Positions 1 to 7,387 of a DNA stretch of 64,000 nt are shown here, piece after piece. Under the pieces are notes generated by a model. It had not been told where the DNA came from. It did no database searches and was given only the letters and a program-made list of their open reading frames with translations. Made by a program: the position numbers and the translations under genes. Location of the stretch: assembly GCA_034435435.1 (NCBI GenBank), contig DAOTXN010000130.1, forward strand, positions 1 to 64,000, written 5' to 3'. This DNA is from DAOTXN01 sp034435435. Lineage in GTDB: Bacteria; Chloroflexota; Anaerolineae; S140-20. Within the stretch, counting starts at the first letter, position 1; every line of letters starts with the position of its first letter.

Positions 1-222
1 GCTCCCCTGTGCAAGTTGTCGTCTCATCTTGACTACGTTGGAGTATTCTGCATCACGACAATCGCGATTTGGCTTGAACAACGATTATGGCGTTTTCTGG
101 AGTGGAAGCAACTCACTATACCGTAATTTCAGCTTGTTAGTCAAGTGTTGTCTGGTTTTAAGCATAGAGGTAAAAGGACTGCTTTGTCTATTGTCATTAG
201 TCCTATTTTGGCGTGTCGGATG
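1..222. other. edge region, no gene recognised
   Basis: This stretch lies downstream of the minus-strand carbamate kinase gene and runs to the window edge. Short open frames cross it on both strands, but none has a convincing ribosome binding site, composition or recognisable domain. It may hold the terminator of the operon, but I see no strong hairpin with a T-tract. Confidence 0.4.
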
Positions 223-1188
223 TCACGGCACGATCCATGTGCCGGTCTCGCCGCGCAGCGCCCGCTCAATGTTGGGTGGGTCGGTGATGAGGGCTTGTTT
301 TCCGCCCGCCTCCAGAAATTGGATGATGGCCTGGATTTTGGGCAACATGCTGCCTTTGGCAAAGTGACCTTCCTGGATGTACTGCCTGGCCTCGGCCACC
401 GTCATACGATGGATGGCTTTCTGATTCGGCTTGCCGTAGTCGAGGTACACCTTTTCGACCGCCGTGGAGATGAGGAACAGGTCGGCCCCAATTTGCTGCG
501 CCAGCAGCGACGAGGCAAAGTCTTTGTCGATCACGGCGGCGATGCCACGATATTCGCCCTCGCCCACGTCAATCACCGGGATGCCGCCGCCGCCGACGGT
601 GATGACCACGACGCCGGCGGCAATCAGCGCCTTGACAGTGTCCAGCTCGACCACTTCTTTGGGCAGAGGAGAGGCTACCACGCGCCGCCAGCCCCGTCCG
701 GCGTCTTCCACCACGTCCCAGTCCATCTCAGTCTGGCGGCGTTTGGCCTCGGCTTCGTCCATGAAGCCGCCGATGGGCTTGGTGGGATTCTTGAAAGCCG
801 GGTCGTTCCGATCCACCAGCACCTGGGTAATCACGGTGGCGACGTTTTTCTGGATGCCGCGCCGGTAAAGGTCGTTTTGCAGGTTCTGCTGCAGGGCGTA
901 GCCGATGGCCCCCTGACTGTCGGCCCCGCACACGTCGAGCGGCACTTCGTGCATACCTTCGACGCGGGCCGCAATCTCAGAGCGGCGCAAGATAAAGCCC
1001 ACCTGCGGGCCGTTGCCGTGGCCGATAGCCACGTCCCAGCCCTGGGCGATCATGCCGGCGATGTGGTGACAGGTCTCGCCAGCGGCTTTGTACTGGTCTT
1101 CGACGGTTTGATGCTGTTTGTCTTTGATGAGGCTGTTGCCGCCGATGGCCACCACGGCCACGCGGCGCGTCTTGTCAGGTGTGGTCAT
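223..1188 (-). CDS. arcC: carbamate kinase
   Basis: Amino-acid kinase family enzyme that makes ATP from carbamoyl phosphate and ADP, giving carbamate; cytoplasmic. The N-terminus has the family signature VVAIGGNSL, followed by IGHGNGPQVG and later VVITVGGGGIPV and DKDFASSLLA, all typical of ArcC. At 321 residues it has the usual family length. The ATG at 1188 is preferred over an upstream in-frame ATG at 1260 because AAGGAGACAG lies just before it. It is the last gene of a minus-strand operon with GntR, two carbamoyltransferases and a Nif3-like protein. This points to a catabolic route in which a carbamoylated compound is phosphorolysed and the carbamoyl phosphate used for ATP. The natural substrate of the pathway is not shown by this gene. 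Confidence 0.95.
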   Translation of the reverse strand: MTTPDKTRRVAVVAIGGNSLIKDKQHQTVEDQYKAAGETCHHIAGMIAQGWDVAIGHGNGPQVGFILRRSEIAARVEGMHEVPLDVCGADSQGAIGYALQQNLQNDLYRRGIQKNVATVITQVLVDRNDPAFKNPTKPIGGFMDEAEAKRRQTEMDWDVVEDAGRGWRRVVASPLPKEVVELDTVKALIAAGVVVITVGGGGIPVIDVGEGEYRGIAAVIDKDFASSLLAQQIGADLFLISTAVEKVYLDYGKPNQKAIHRMTVAEARQYIQEGHFAKGSMLPKIQAIIQFLEAGGKQALITDPPNIERALRGETGTWIVP

Positions 1189-1225
1189 AACTGTCTCCTT
1201 TTCAGTGGTAGGATGGTAAATCGGT

Positions 1226-1271
1226 AGATTGGTAGATTGGGTGCGGCCCCAATTGACCAATCTGCCAATTT
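1226..1271. repeat. heptamer-derived inverted repeat between nif3-like and arcC genes
   Basis: AGATTGGTAGATTGG (1226-1240) is matched by CCAATCTGCCAATTT (1257-1271), 13 of 15 complementary, with a 16-base loop. The left arm is itself a tandem repeat of GGTAGATT. It lies inside the operon transcript, so it could form an RNA hairpin, but no function is shown. Confidence 0.5.
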
Positions 1272-1275
1272 CCCT

Positions 1276-2028
1276 CTATGCTCCCGTCGGCAGGTCGATA
1301 AACGTCGTCTCCAGCCCGAACTTGTCTGCCAGATGCCGAGCCAGCGCTTTCAACCCAACCGTCTCGCTGGCATAGTGCCCCGCGCAAATCACGTTGAGGC
1401 CACTCTCGCGGATAAAGTGGTACAACTCGTGAGTCGTCTCGCCGGTGACAAAAGCGTCGCAATCCGCTTCGATCACTTGATCCACCATGTTCATGGCCCC
1501 GCCAGAGATGAGCGCCACGCGCCGGACTTGCGGCGGACCGAATGCATAGACGCGCAGCGGCGGGCCGATCTGCTCCGTCACCCGCGCCACGAAATCGGCC
1601 AGCGCGAGCGGCGGCTCTACCGACCCCGCCATTCCGATGGTTGTACCGTGATAATCACCCAAGGGCGTAGCGTCGGCGACGCCCAGCAGTCGGGCCAGCT
1701 CGGCGTTGTTGCCCACCCGGGGGTGCGCGTCTAGCGGCAGATGGACGGCGTACAGCGACACGCCGCCGCCGAGCAGTGTTTTGATGCGCCGGTAATGCGG
1801 CCCCACCAGCCGTTTGACCCGCCCCCAGAACAGCCCGTGATGCACGATCAGCATGTGCGCCCCGGCCTGCACGGCCGCCTCAAAGCTGGCCTGGCAAGCG
1901 TCCACGGCAAAGGCGACCCGCGTCACCTCCTCGGCCCCTTCGACCTGCAAGCCGTTGTCCGAGTTGTCCTCGATCTCGCGCAGGCGCAGGTATTCGTCCA
2001 GATATTGAGACAAGTCGGTCCGTTTCAT
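1276..2028 (-). CDS. Nif3-like dinuclear metal center protein
   Basis: Member of the NIF3/YbgI (GTP cyclohydrolase I type 2-like) family, 250 residues, the usual size for the short form. Metal ligands can be seen: LIVHHGLFW, VHLPLDAHP and, near the C-terminus, CAGHYASE. These match the His-His, Asp and His/Glu ligands of the family. The start overlaps the stop of the carbamoyltransferase upstream (ATGA at 2025-2028), so it is translationally coupled. Its role in this operon is unknown; family members are metal-dependent hydrolases of uncertain substrate, and a hydrolytic step on a cyclic or N-carbamoyl intermediate would fit the context, but that is inference. Confidence 0.85.
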   Translation of the reverse strand: MKRTDLSQYLDEYLRLREIEDNSDNGLQVEGAEEVTRVAFAVDACQASFEAAVQAGAHMLIVHHGLFWGRVKRLVGPHYRRIKTLLGGGVSLYAVHLPLDAHPRVGNNAELARLLGVADATPLGDYHGTTIGMAGSVEPPLALADFVARVTEQIGPPLRVYAFGPPQVRRVALISGGAMNMVDQVIEADCDAFVTGETTHELYHFIRESGLNVICAGHYASETVGLKALARHLADKFGLETTFIDLPTGA

Positions 2029-3062
2029 AGATTCCCCATCGTCAGCGCCATGACCGCCTTTTGCACGTGCAAGCGGTTCTCGGCAATGTCATAGATGGCG
2101 CTGCGCGGGCCGCTGGCAATCTCGTCGGTCACTTCGCTGCCCCGGTCTACGGGCATGGGATGGGTGTAGATGGCGTTGTCGGTGCGGGCCATGCGCGCGG
2201 CGTTGGTCGTCCAGCCGGGGACGGCTATGGCCTTTCGGATTTCGGCCTGCTTTTGGAACTCGCCGTCTTGGTAGGCGTCGGCGGTGACCCAGTTGCGGCT
2301 GTAGACGATGTGCGCGCCCTCGTAACCGGCGTCGGGGTCGTTGATGACCTCGAACTGGCGCCCGTTGGCCGCGCAGTTGGCCTGCGTCCACTCGTACACC
2401 TGCGGGTCCAAATCGTAGCCGTCGGGCCGGGCGATGGTCACGTCCATGCCAAAGCGGCTGGCGACGATGAGCGCCTCTTGCACACTGCACCACGAGCGGG
2501 CCAGTGCGCCGCTGGCCCAGGTGAGCAGGAATTTGCGCCCCCTGAGATTTTCGTAATTGGGCCGGCCGGGACCCTCGCCGTACCACTCGGCCCAGCCCAT
2601 CACGTCGGCCATGCCCTGGCAGGGGTGGTATTTGTCGTCGGCCATGTTGATGATGGGCACATCGGCCCAGTGGGCGTATTCGCGCAGCAGCTCGTTGCCC
2701 GCGCCATAGAAGGGCACTTTGTCTTCGAGGATGCGGATGCCGATGCCGCAGCAATAGCGGGCCATCACCTTGGCGGCGTCCTCGATGGTCTCGCCGGCTT
2801 TGGTGGCCGTCTTGAGGCGCATGCCGCCCGGTTCGAGGAACTGGGCGTGGCCGCCCAGCTCGGTGGCGGCGCACTCGAAGCTCTGGCGCGTGCGCACTGA
2901 CGGGTTGTAAAAGAACATGAAGAAGGTCTTGTGCTCCAGGATGCGGGTCCAGCGCGGCGAAAAGCGCTCGCGCTTCATCTTGGCCGCCAGGTCGAGCAGC
3001 GCCAGCAGCTCGTCTTTGGCCCACTCTTGGCTCACGATAAAGTCGCGTCCGTAGAGATCCAT
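2025..3062 (-). CDS. carbamoyltransferase paralog with altered active-site motif
   Basis: Aspartate/ornithine carbamoyltransferase superfamily, closest in my recognition to YgeW and to the knotted N-acetylornithine carbamoyltransferase group. The carbamoyl-phosphate site is kept: SVRTR (55-59) and HPCQ (146-149). The second-substrate motif HCLP is replaced by HPMP (301-304). The loop that is Pro-rich in the neighbour reads WASGALARSW here (182-191). The C-terminus keeps the family signature AENRLHVQKA. It follows its paralog by 4 bases and overlaps the Nif3 gene, so all are co-translated. The changes suggest a different acceptor substrate, or a partner subunit of the upstream paralog. Confidence 0.85.
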   Translation of the reverse strand: MDLYGRDFIVSQEWAKDELLALLDLAAKMKRERFSPRWTRILEHKTFFMFFYNPSVRTRQSFECAATELGGHAQFLEPGGMRLKTATKAGETIEDAAKVMARYCCGIGIRILEDKVPFYGAGNELLREYAHWADVPIINMADDKYHPCQGMADVMGWAEWYGEGPGRPNYENLRGRKFLLTWASGALARSWCSVQEALIVASRFGMDVTIARPDGYDLDPQVYEWTQANCAANGRQFEVINDPDAGYEGAHIVYSRNWVTADAYQDGEFQKQAEIRKAIAVPGWTTNAARMARTDNAIYTHPMPVDRGSEVTDEIASGPRSAIYDIAENRLHVQKAVMALTMGNL

Positions 3063-3066
3063 TTTT

Positions 3067-4131
3067 CTACCTCATCACCAAACTCATCACCGCTTTCTGC
3101 ACATGCAGCCGGTTCTCTGCCTCGTCATACACCACGCTGCGCCAGCCGGACTTGGGGTCGGTGTTGTCCACCACGTCGTCATCCACCTCCCAGTTGCGGT
3201 CGCACGGCAGGCAGTGCATATAGATGGCGTTCTGGTCGGCCAGGGCCATGTATTCTTGGGTCGCCTTCCAGCTCTTGTAGCTATCAAAGATAGCCTGGGC
3301 CTGCTTTTCGTCGTCGTTGCCCACGGGCGGCTTGAAAAACACGCTGGGGGCCCAGGCTTTGGGATAGAGCACGTGCGCACCCTGGGCGGCCGCTTCAAAA
3401 TCGTGGCTAATCTCAAAACTGCTGCCGTTCATGTGGGCGTATTGCTGGCAGGCCGATATGACTTCGGGGTCAAGGTCCATCTCTGGCGGATGGGCCAGCA
3501 CGGTGTCACAACCCATCATGGTCGCGGCGATGATGGCGCTCTGAGGCACGGCGCGCGGCTTGTGAATCGAGGGCGAGTAAGCCCAGCTCATGACGAACTT
3601 GACGCCCTTGAAGCCGCCAAACTTTTCCTTGACCGTCATCACGTCGGCCAATGCCTGGAAGGGGTGGTACTTGTCGTCTTCCATGTTGAGCACGGGGATA
3701 TCGGCCCAGTAGGCAAAGTTGCGGATCAGGTCGTTGGCCCCGCCGTACACCCAGTCCACCGGGTCGCCGTAACAGCGGATGGCGATGCCTTCGCCCATGC
3801 GGGCCAGCACGCGGGCCACGTCGGAGACGCGCTCGGTGCTATAGGCCACTTCCTTGCCCGGCAGGGCAGGGGTGTAGATTTTGCCGGGGTCGAGAAAGTG
3901 AGCATGGCCGCCCAGTTGATGCATGCCGGCCTCAAAACTGTTGCGCGTGCGCAGGCTCTGGTTGTAGAAAATCATAAACAAGGTCTTGCCGCGCAACAAC
4001 TCGTCGTGATGCCGGCCCATGGCCCGGTCGCGCTTGAGGTCAAAGGCCACGTCGAGAATGGTCTCGACTTGTTCTTTGCTCCAGTCGAGCAGGGTAATAA
4101 AGTCACGTCCACGGAAAGAATCGGTTCGCAT
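3067..4131 (-). CDS. YgeW-like knotted carbamoyltransferase
   Basis: Carbamoyltransferase with full active-site motifs: SLRTR (59-63), HPFQ (156-159) and HCLPCD (306-311). The segment SWAYSPSIHKPRAVP (182-196) matches the Pro-rich loop of knotted transcarbamylases such as YgeW, and YPKAWAP and AENRLHVQKA are also typical. Length 354. A strong site (AAAGGAG) precedes the ATG. In Escherichia coli ygeW sits with a carbamate kinase gene (yqeA) in a purine/amino-acid catabolic cluster; the same pairing here, under a GntR regulator, supports a catabolic role producing carbamoyl phosphate. It is not the biosynthetic ArgF: no arginine genes are nearby. Confidence 0.9.
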   Translation of the reverse strand: MRTDSFRGRDFITLLDWSKEQVETILDVAFDLKRDRAMGRHHDELLRGKTLFMIFYNQSLRTRNSFEAGMHQLGGHAHFLDPGKIYTPALPGKEVAYSTERVSDVARVLARMGEGIAIRCYGDPVDWVYGGANDLIRNFAYWADIPVLNMEDDKYHPFQALADVMTVKEKFGGFKGVKFVMSWAYSPSIHKPRAVPQSAIIAATMMGCDTVLAHPPEMDLDPEVISACQQYAHMNGSSFEISHDFEAAAQGAHVLYPKAWAPSVFFKPPVGNDDEKQAQAIFDSYKSWKATQEYMALADQNAIYMHCLPCDRNWEVDDDVVDNTDPKSGWRSVVYDEAENRLHVQKAVMSLVMR

Positions 4132-4142
4132 TTTTTTCTCCT

Positions 4143-4931
4143 TTAAGTTTTTTCAGAAATGTTATTAACAGGTTGAGGCTGTGACAGATGATTGATCCGT
4201 CGGATCACGTGAAAGTCAAAAAAGCCAGGGACAAAATAGTTGCGCGAATAGCCGATGGGTGTACCCTCGGCCGAGAACAGCGTCTCTTTGAGCAACAAGA
4301 CGGCCGTTCCAGGGCGCTGGGCCAGCTTGACGGCCAATTCTCCTTCGGCTGCAATGGGCACGATGTCGGCGCGGGCATGGTCCGGCGATGGGTCCCCCCG
4401 CTCGCGCAAAAAATCGAGCACCGAGTCCTGAAACCCGGCCTGCAGCGCAGCTACGCTGGCGACGGCAGCGGGGATCATATCTTCGATGTAAGCCACCGGC
4501 TGATCCCCGGCCAGCTTGACCCGCCGCACGCAGCTTACGGCGTCGCCGGCAGACAAACCGAGCCGTTTCTGCAAGTCCTGTGAAGCCGGTTGCTCTTCGA
4601 TGGTAACTAGCGCCGTGCGGATGTCCAGCCCCATGCGCCGGGCAATCACGTCCACGCTCTCCAGGGTTTCCAGGCCGCTGGGGATCAGCGGCAGGCGCGA
4701 TTGGACGAACGTGCCCACGCCGCGCTTGCCGGCGATCAGGCCTTTGTCTTTGAGCGCACGCAGCGCCTCGCGCAGGGTGGAGCGCGAGACGCCCAGCCTT
4801 TGGGCCAGCTCGGGTTCGGGAGGCAGTTGCGCCCCCGGCTCGCTGTCGGCCAACAGGTCGATCAACGCCTCCTCTACTTGCAGGTAGAGAGGGCGTTGAT
4901 CGCGGATGGGGGTCACCTCTTGCAACGCCAT
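4143..4931 (-). CDS. GntR family regulator, HutC subfamily (UTRA domain)
   Basis: Cytoplasmic DNA-binding regulator, 262 residues from the chosen ATG. The N-terminal winged helix shows PLYLQVEEALID, LAQRLGVSRSTLREALRALKDKG and KRGVGTFVQ. The C-terminal UTRA ligand-binding domain includes AYIEDMIP and GTPIGYSRNYFVPGFFDFHVIRR-type sequence. It is the first gene of the operon, 11 bases before the YgeW-like gene. A perfect palindrome lies 29 bases upstream of the start, so autoregulation is likely. An upstream in-frame ATG at 5018 would run through that palindrome and has atypical coding sequence, so 4931 is preferred, although no clear Shine-Dalgarno is seen. Confidence 0.9.
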   Translation of the reverse strand: MALQEVTPIRDQRPLYLQVEEALIDLLADSEPGAQLPPEPELAQRLGVSRSTLREALRALKDKGLIAGKRGVGTFVQSRLPLIPSGLETLESVDVIARRMGLDIRTALVTIEEQPASQDLQKRLGLSAGDAVSCVRRVKLAGDQPVAYIEDMIPAAVASVAALQAGFQDSVLDFLRERGDPSPDHARADIVPIAAEGELAVKLAQRPGTAVLLLKETLFSAEGTPIGYSRNYFVPGFFDFHVIRRINHLSQPQPVNNISEKT

Positions 4932-4959
4932 CGGCACGCACCGTCCATGGCCAGGTAAT

Positions 4960-4977
4960 TTGTCAGATGTCTGACAA
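4960..4977. promoter_or_regulatory. GntR operator candidate
   Basis: TTGTCAGA-TG-TCTGACAA is a perfect inverted repeat with 8-base arms, 29 bases before the gntR start. A weaker related element, TGTCA-AG-TGACA, sits at 5006-5017. Position and symmetry fit an autoregulatory operator for the adjacent GntR protein. Confidence 0.65.
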
Positions 4978-5054
4978 GCTCCATTATTTACCAGGATGCC
5001 AGCCCTGTCAAGTGACAAATGTCATAGCGCGGGAACCAACCGCTCAACCGCCAA

Positions 5055-5084
5055 TTGACTTGCGCAAGGCTTTGATGGTATAAT
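5055..5084 (+). promoter_or_regulatory. sigma-70 type promoter
   Basis: TTGACT (5055-5060) and TATAAT (5079-5084) with an 18-base spacer. It would drive the membrane-protein genes starting at 5150, divergently from the gntR operon. Confidence 0.75.
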
Positions 5085-5149
5085 CTCGTTATCGCTACTC
5101 GCTTTTCCTCTCACTGTTTCGCCTTTTGCACGAGCCATAGGAGGCAAAA

Positions 5150-5596
5150 ATGAACAACATGAACGAGATTTTCGACTTTGATAATCTGCCGGGAAAAGCG
5201 CCCGGAGCCATTGGAGGCATTCTGGCGGCCATCGGTGGATTTTTCGCCTTTGTGGGCTTCTTTTTGAAATGGCACGGATGGTCTGGTCTCAAGTCCGCCA
5301 CAGACGGAGATCAAACATTGCTATGCTGTGTTCCTTTGCTGGGAATCGTGATTATCCTGGTTGGTCTGGCGTCGGCAGCCGTCCCGTTCCTGCGCCGCAA
5401 GATCCCGTATTTGAAGCCCGTGTCGGGCGGCCTGCTGGTCCTGTTGTCTGTGGGTCTGCTGTGTCCGATTTTTATCGAGCTGGGCGACAACGCCAGCATT
5501 GGATGGTGGTGCGCGCCGGTGGGAGCGGTGCTCATCGCTTTGGGGGCAGTCGTCGCCCTGGCCTTACCAGCCATCCTCAAGCAGGACCTCTCTTAA
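5150..5596 (+). CDS. small multi-spanning membrane protein
   Basis: 148-residue hydrophobic protein with four likely transmembrane segments (about residues 18-40, 57-80, 88-106 and 116-140). AGGAGG precedes the ATG and a good promoter lies upstream. I recognise no named family. The segment AFVGFFLKWHG near residue 35 resembles the FFLPW motif of the next two genes, so it may be a divergent relative. Two Cys at about residue 60 (LLCCVP) have no evident role. Function unknown. Confidence 0.75.
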   Translation: MNNMNEIFDFDNLPGKAPGAIGGILAAIGGFFAFVGFFLKWHGWSGLKSATDGDQTLLCCVPLLGIVIILVGLASAAVPFLRRKIPYLKPVSGGLLVLLSVGLLCPIFIELGDNASIGWWCAPVGAVLIALGAVVALALPAILKQDLS

Positions 5597-5614
5597 TCCT
5601 CACAACTTGTGGAT

Positions 5615-5652
5615 CCAGGTGCGATGCACTCTCCCAAGTGCGTCGCACCTGG
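5615..5652. repeat. dispersed palindromic element, copy A
   Basis: CCAGGTGCGATGCACT and AGTGCGTCGCACCTGG form 16-base arms (one G-U type mismatch) around a 6-base loop. It lies between two membrane-protein genes. Four other copies occur at 7309, 55482, 60697 and 61731. Always intergenic in this window. Confidence 0.85.
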
Positions 5653-5674
5653 CAAGTAGCTACAGGAGGTGCCA

Positions 5675-6214
5675 ATGGCTCAACAACAGAACTGGCAGTC
5701 TTACTCGTATCCTTCCCAACCCTCAGAAAGCAAAGCCGGCCCGGCATTAGGCGCCATGGGGGGTGGGTGTGCGGTGTTGATCGGCTTGATTTTGTTGCTC
5801 GCCTTTTTCTTGCCCTGGACCGTGGGCTTTGATGGCGATGAGAGCGCCTTTGATACGGTCAAAGAGGATCTGGGCGCGGACAACACTTTGGGCGAGACGC
5901 TGTACAAAGTTATCTTTGGCTCAACTGCATTGGCCGGTTGTGGCAGTGTGGTTTTTGGACTGGGTCTGGCGGGTGGCGCTTTGCTCGCCCGGCGCAATGC
6001 AGCATTTAGCTCGTGGATGGCGACTAGCATCGGCGCTATGGTCGTGCTGGCGGCGTTTTTGCCCTGCTGGATATGGACCTTTGCCTTGCTCGGCGATAAT
6101 ACCGACGAGATCAAAATTGGGGTCTGGATTTCCTTAGGCAGCGCGGCCTTTTTGGGTATCGCTGCGTTCATTGGCCTGATCGGCGCCTTTCTCGCCCAGC
6201 GCCAGCGCGCGTAA
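5675..6214 (+). CDS. FFLPW-module membrane protein, one copy
   Basis: 179-residue membrane protein; the ATG at 5675 follows AGGAGG at good spacing. After a polar Ser/Gln/Pro-rich N-terminus (about 25 residues) comes a module with LLAFFLPW, then AFDTVKEDLGADNTLGE, LYKVIFGSTALAGCGS, a second hydrophobic stretch, SSWMATSIGAMVVLAAFLP, and a final pair of hydrophobic segments around EIKIGVWISLGSAAF. The same module occurs twice in the next gene. I know no characterised family with this pattern. It is probably an integral membrane protein with four transmembrane segments; function unknown. Confidence 0.8.
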   Translation: MAQQQNWQSYSYPSQPSESKAGPALGAMGGGCAVLIGLILLLAFFLPWTVGFDGDESAFDTVKEDLGADNTLGETLYKVIFGSTALAGCGSVVFGLGLAGGALLARRNAAFSSWMATSIGAMVVLAAFLPCWIWTFALLGDNTDEIKIGVWISLGSAAFLGIAAFIGLIGAFLAQRQRA

Positions 6215-6231
6215 TCCAACAAGACACACGG

Positions 6232-6260
6232 GTGTGATGCCAGACGACCTGGCATCACAC
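6232..6260. terminator. hairpin between membrane-protein genes
   Basis: GTGTGATGCCAG and CTGGCATCACAC are perfect 12-base arms around ACGAC, 17 bases after the stop codon of the upstream gene. No strong T-run follows, so it may be a weak terminator or an RNA-stabilising hairpin. Confidence 0.5.
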
Positions 6261-6356
6261 GCTAATTTTCCGGCGGGATCTCTCAGGCAGACATCCCCTG
6301 CGCTCCTCACATGCTCCATCTTCCGAGACGTCTCGCGCACGCGATGGAGGTAGATC

Positions 6357-7292
6357 ATGCAATTCGAGCACCAGGATTCCACACCAGACTATGAAGAGAC
6401 CACCTCTGAGGGCAGCGCCATGGGTTGGCTGGGAGTGTTGGCCGGCCTGGTGTTGCTGGTTGCCTTTTTTTTGCCCTGGGGAGATGGACAGAGCGCCTTT
6501 GACGCCGTTAAACAAGACCTGAGAGCCGATAGCTTTGTGGGTGAGGTGTTGTACAAGCTCATCTTTGGCTCGACGGCGTTGGCCGGCATGGGCAGTCTGT
6601 TCTTTGGCTTTCGTCTGGCGACCCACGGCTATCGCGGCGCGCCCTTTCGGTCCTGGATGTCCACCAGCCTCGGCGCGATGGTCGTCTTGGGCGGTTTCCT
6701 TCCGGCTCTCTTTTTGAGTTACGCCCTGTTGGGCGACACGCTAGACGAGTTACAGGGCGGCATCTGGCTCTCGCTGGGAAGCGATCTCTTGTTGGCCTTT
6801 GTCGGGCTGGTCGGCTTGAGCAGCGCCCTATCTGAACATGAAGAAAATAGCTACTCCCCGCCAGGGTCCAGCGGCATCCCGGCCATCATCGTGGGAACGG
6901 TATTGATCATTGCGTTCTTTTTGCCCTGGGGAGCCGAAGGGAGTGGCTACGATATCATCAAAGCAGATTTGGGGAGCAATAGTTTGCCCGGTGAGTTGCT
7001 CTTCAAAGCCATTTTTGGCTCAACGGTGTTGGCGGGTATTGGCAGCTTGATCTTTGGCATAGGCAGAGCCAACAGCGCAGACCGGACGGCCGCATTTCGG
7101 GCGTGGATGACCACCAGCATCAGCGCCATGGGCTTGATGGCCGGTTTTATACCCAGTTTTTTGTGGAGCACGGCCTTGCTGGCAGGATTTGAAGATCAGC
7201 TCAAGATCGGCGTCTGGCTGTCGTTGGGCGCAGCCGTTGCGTTGATCATTGCTGCCATCGTGGATCTATCATCCCAACAAGAGGAAATGTAG
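6357..7292 (+). CDS. FFLPW-module membrane protein, tandem duplication
   Basis: 311-residue membrane protein starting after GGAGG. It contains two copies of the module seen once in the gene before it. Copy 1 (about 22-155) has VAFFLPWGDG, FDAVKQDL, GEVLYKLIFGSTALAGMGS, RSWMSTSLGAMVVL. Copy 2 (about 165-305) has IAFFLPWGAEG, YDIIKADLG, GELLFKAIFGSTVLAGIGS, RAWMTTSISAMGLM. Each copy likely has four membrane segments. The duplication, and the same unit in the neighbour, point to tandem gene duplication followed by fusion. Function unknown; the short conserved polar loop (D-x-K-x-D-L, G-E-x-L-x-K) is the obvious candidate functional site. Confidence 0.8.
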   Translation: MQFEHQDSTPDYEETTSEGSAMGWLGVLAGLVLLVAFFLPWGDGQSAFDAVKQDLRADSFVGEVLYKLIFGSTALAGMGSLFFGFRLATHGYRGAPFRSWMSTSLGAMVVLGGFLPALFLSYALLGDTLDELQGGIWLSLGSDLLLAFVGLVGLSSALSEHEENSYSPPGSSGIPAIIVGTVLIIAFFLPWGAEGSGYDIIKADLGSNSLPGELLFKAIFGSTVLAGIGSLIFGIGRANSADRTAAFRAWMTTSISAMGLMAGFIPSFLWSTALLAGFEDQLKIGVWLSLGAAVALIIAAIVDLSSQQEEM

Positions 7293-7308
7293 ACTCCAGA
7301 AGCACAGA

Positions 7309-7344
7309 TCAGGTGCGACGCACTTTGAAGTGCCTCGCACCTGA
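7309..7344. repeat. dispersed palindromic element, copy B
   Basis: TCAGGTGCGACGCACTT and AAGTGCCTCGCACCTGA, 17-base arms with one mismatch and a 2-base centre. It lies between the duplicated membrane protein gene and the uvrC promoter and could act as a terminator-like hairpin. Confidence 0.85.
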
Positions 7345-7351
7345 CTTCCCA

Positions 7352-7380
7352 TTGACCCCTACGAACGAGCGTGCTACAAT
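7352..7380 (+). promoter_or_regulatory. uvrC promoter, leaderless type
   Basis: TTGACC (7352-7357) and TACAAT (7375-7380) with a 17-base spacer. The -10 ends 7 bases before the uvrC ATG at 7388, which places the expected transcription start at or next to the start codon. No Shine-Dalgarno is present, as expected for a leaderless mRNA. Confidence 0.75.
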
Positions 7381-7387
7381 TCCCTCT

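Noticed and set aside
29..367. 112-codon plus-strand frame at the left edge
   Set aside because: Half of it lies opposite the carbamate kinase gene; no ribosome site or domain.
145..1227. Long open frame on the plus strand opposite the carbamate kinase gene
   Set aside because: Rich in His, Asp, Gly and Val in the manner of antisense frames of GC-rich genes; no domain, and the minus strand encodes a clear carbamate kinase.
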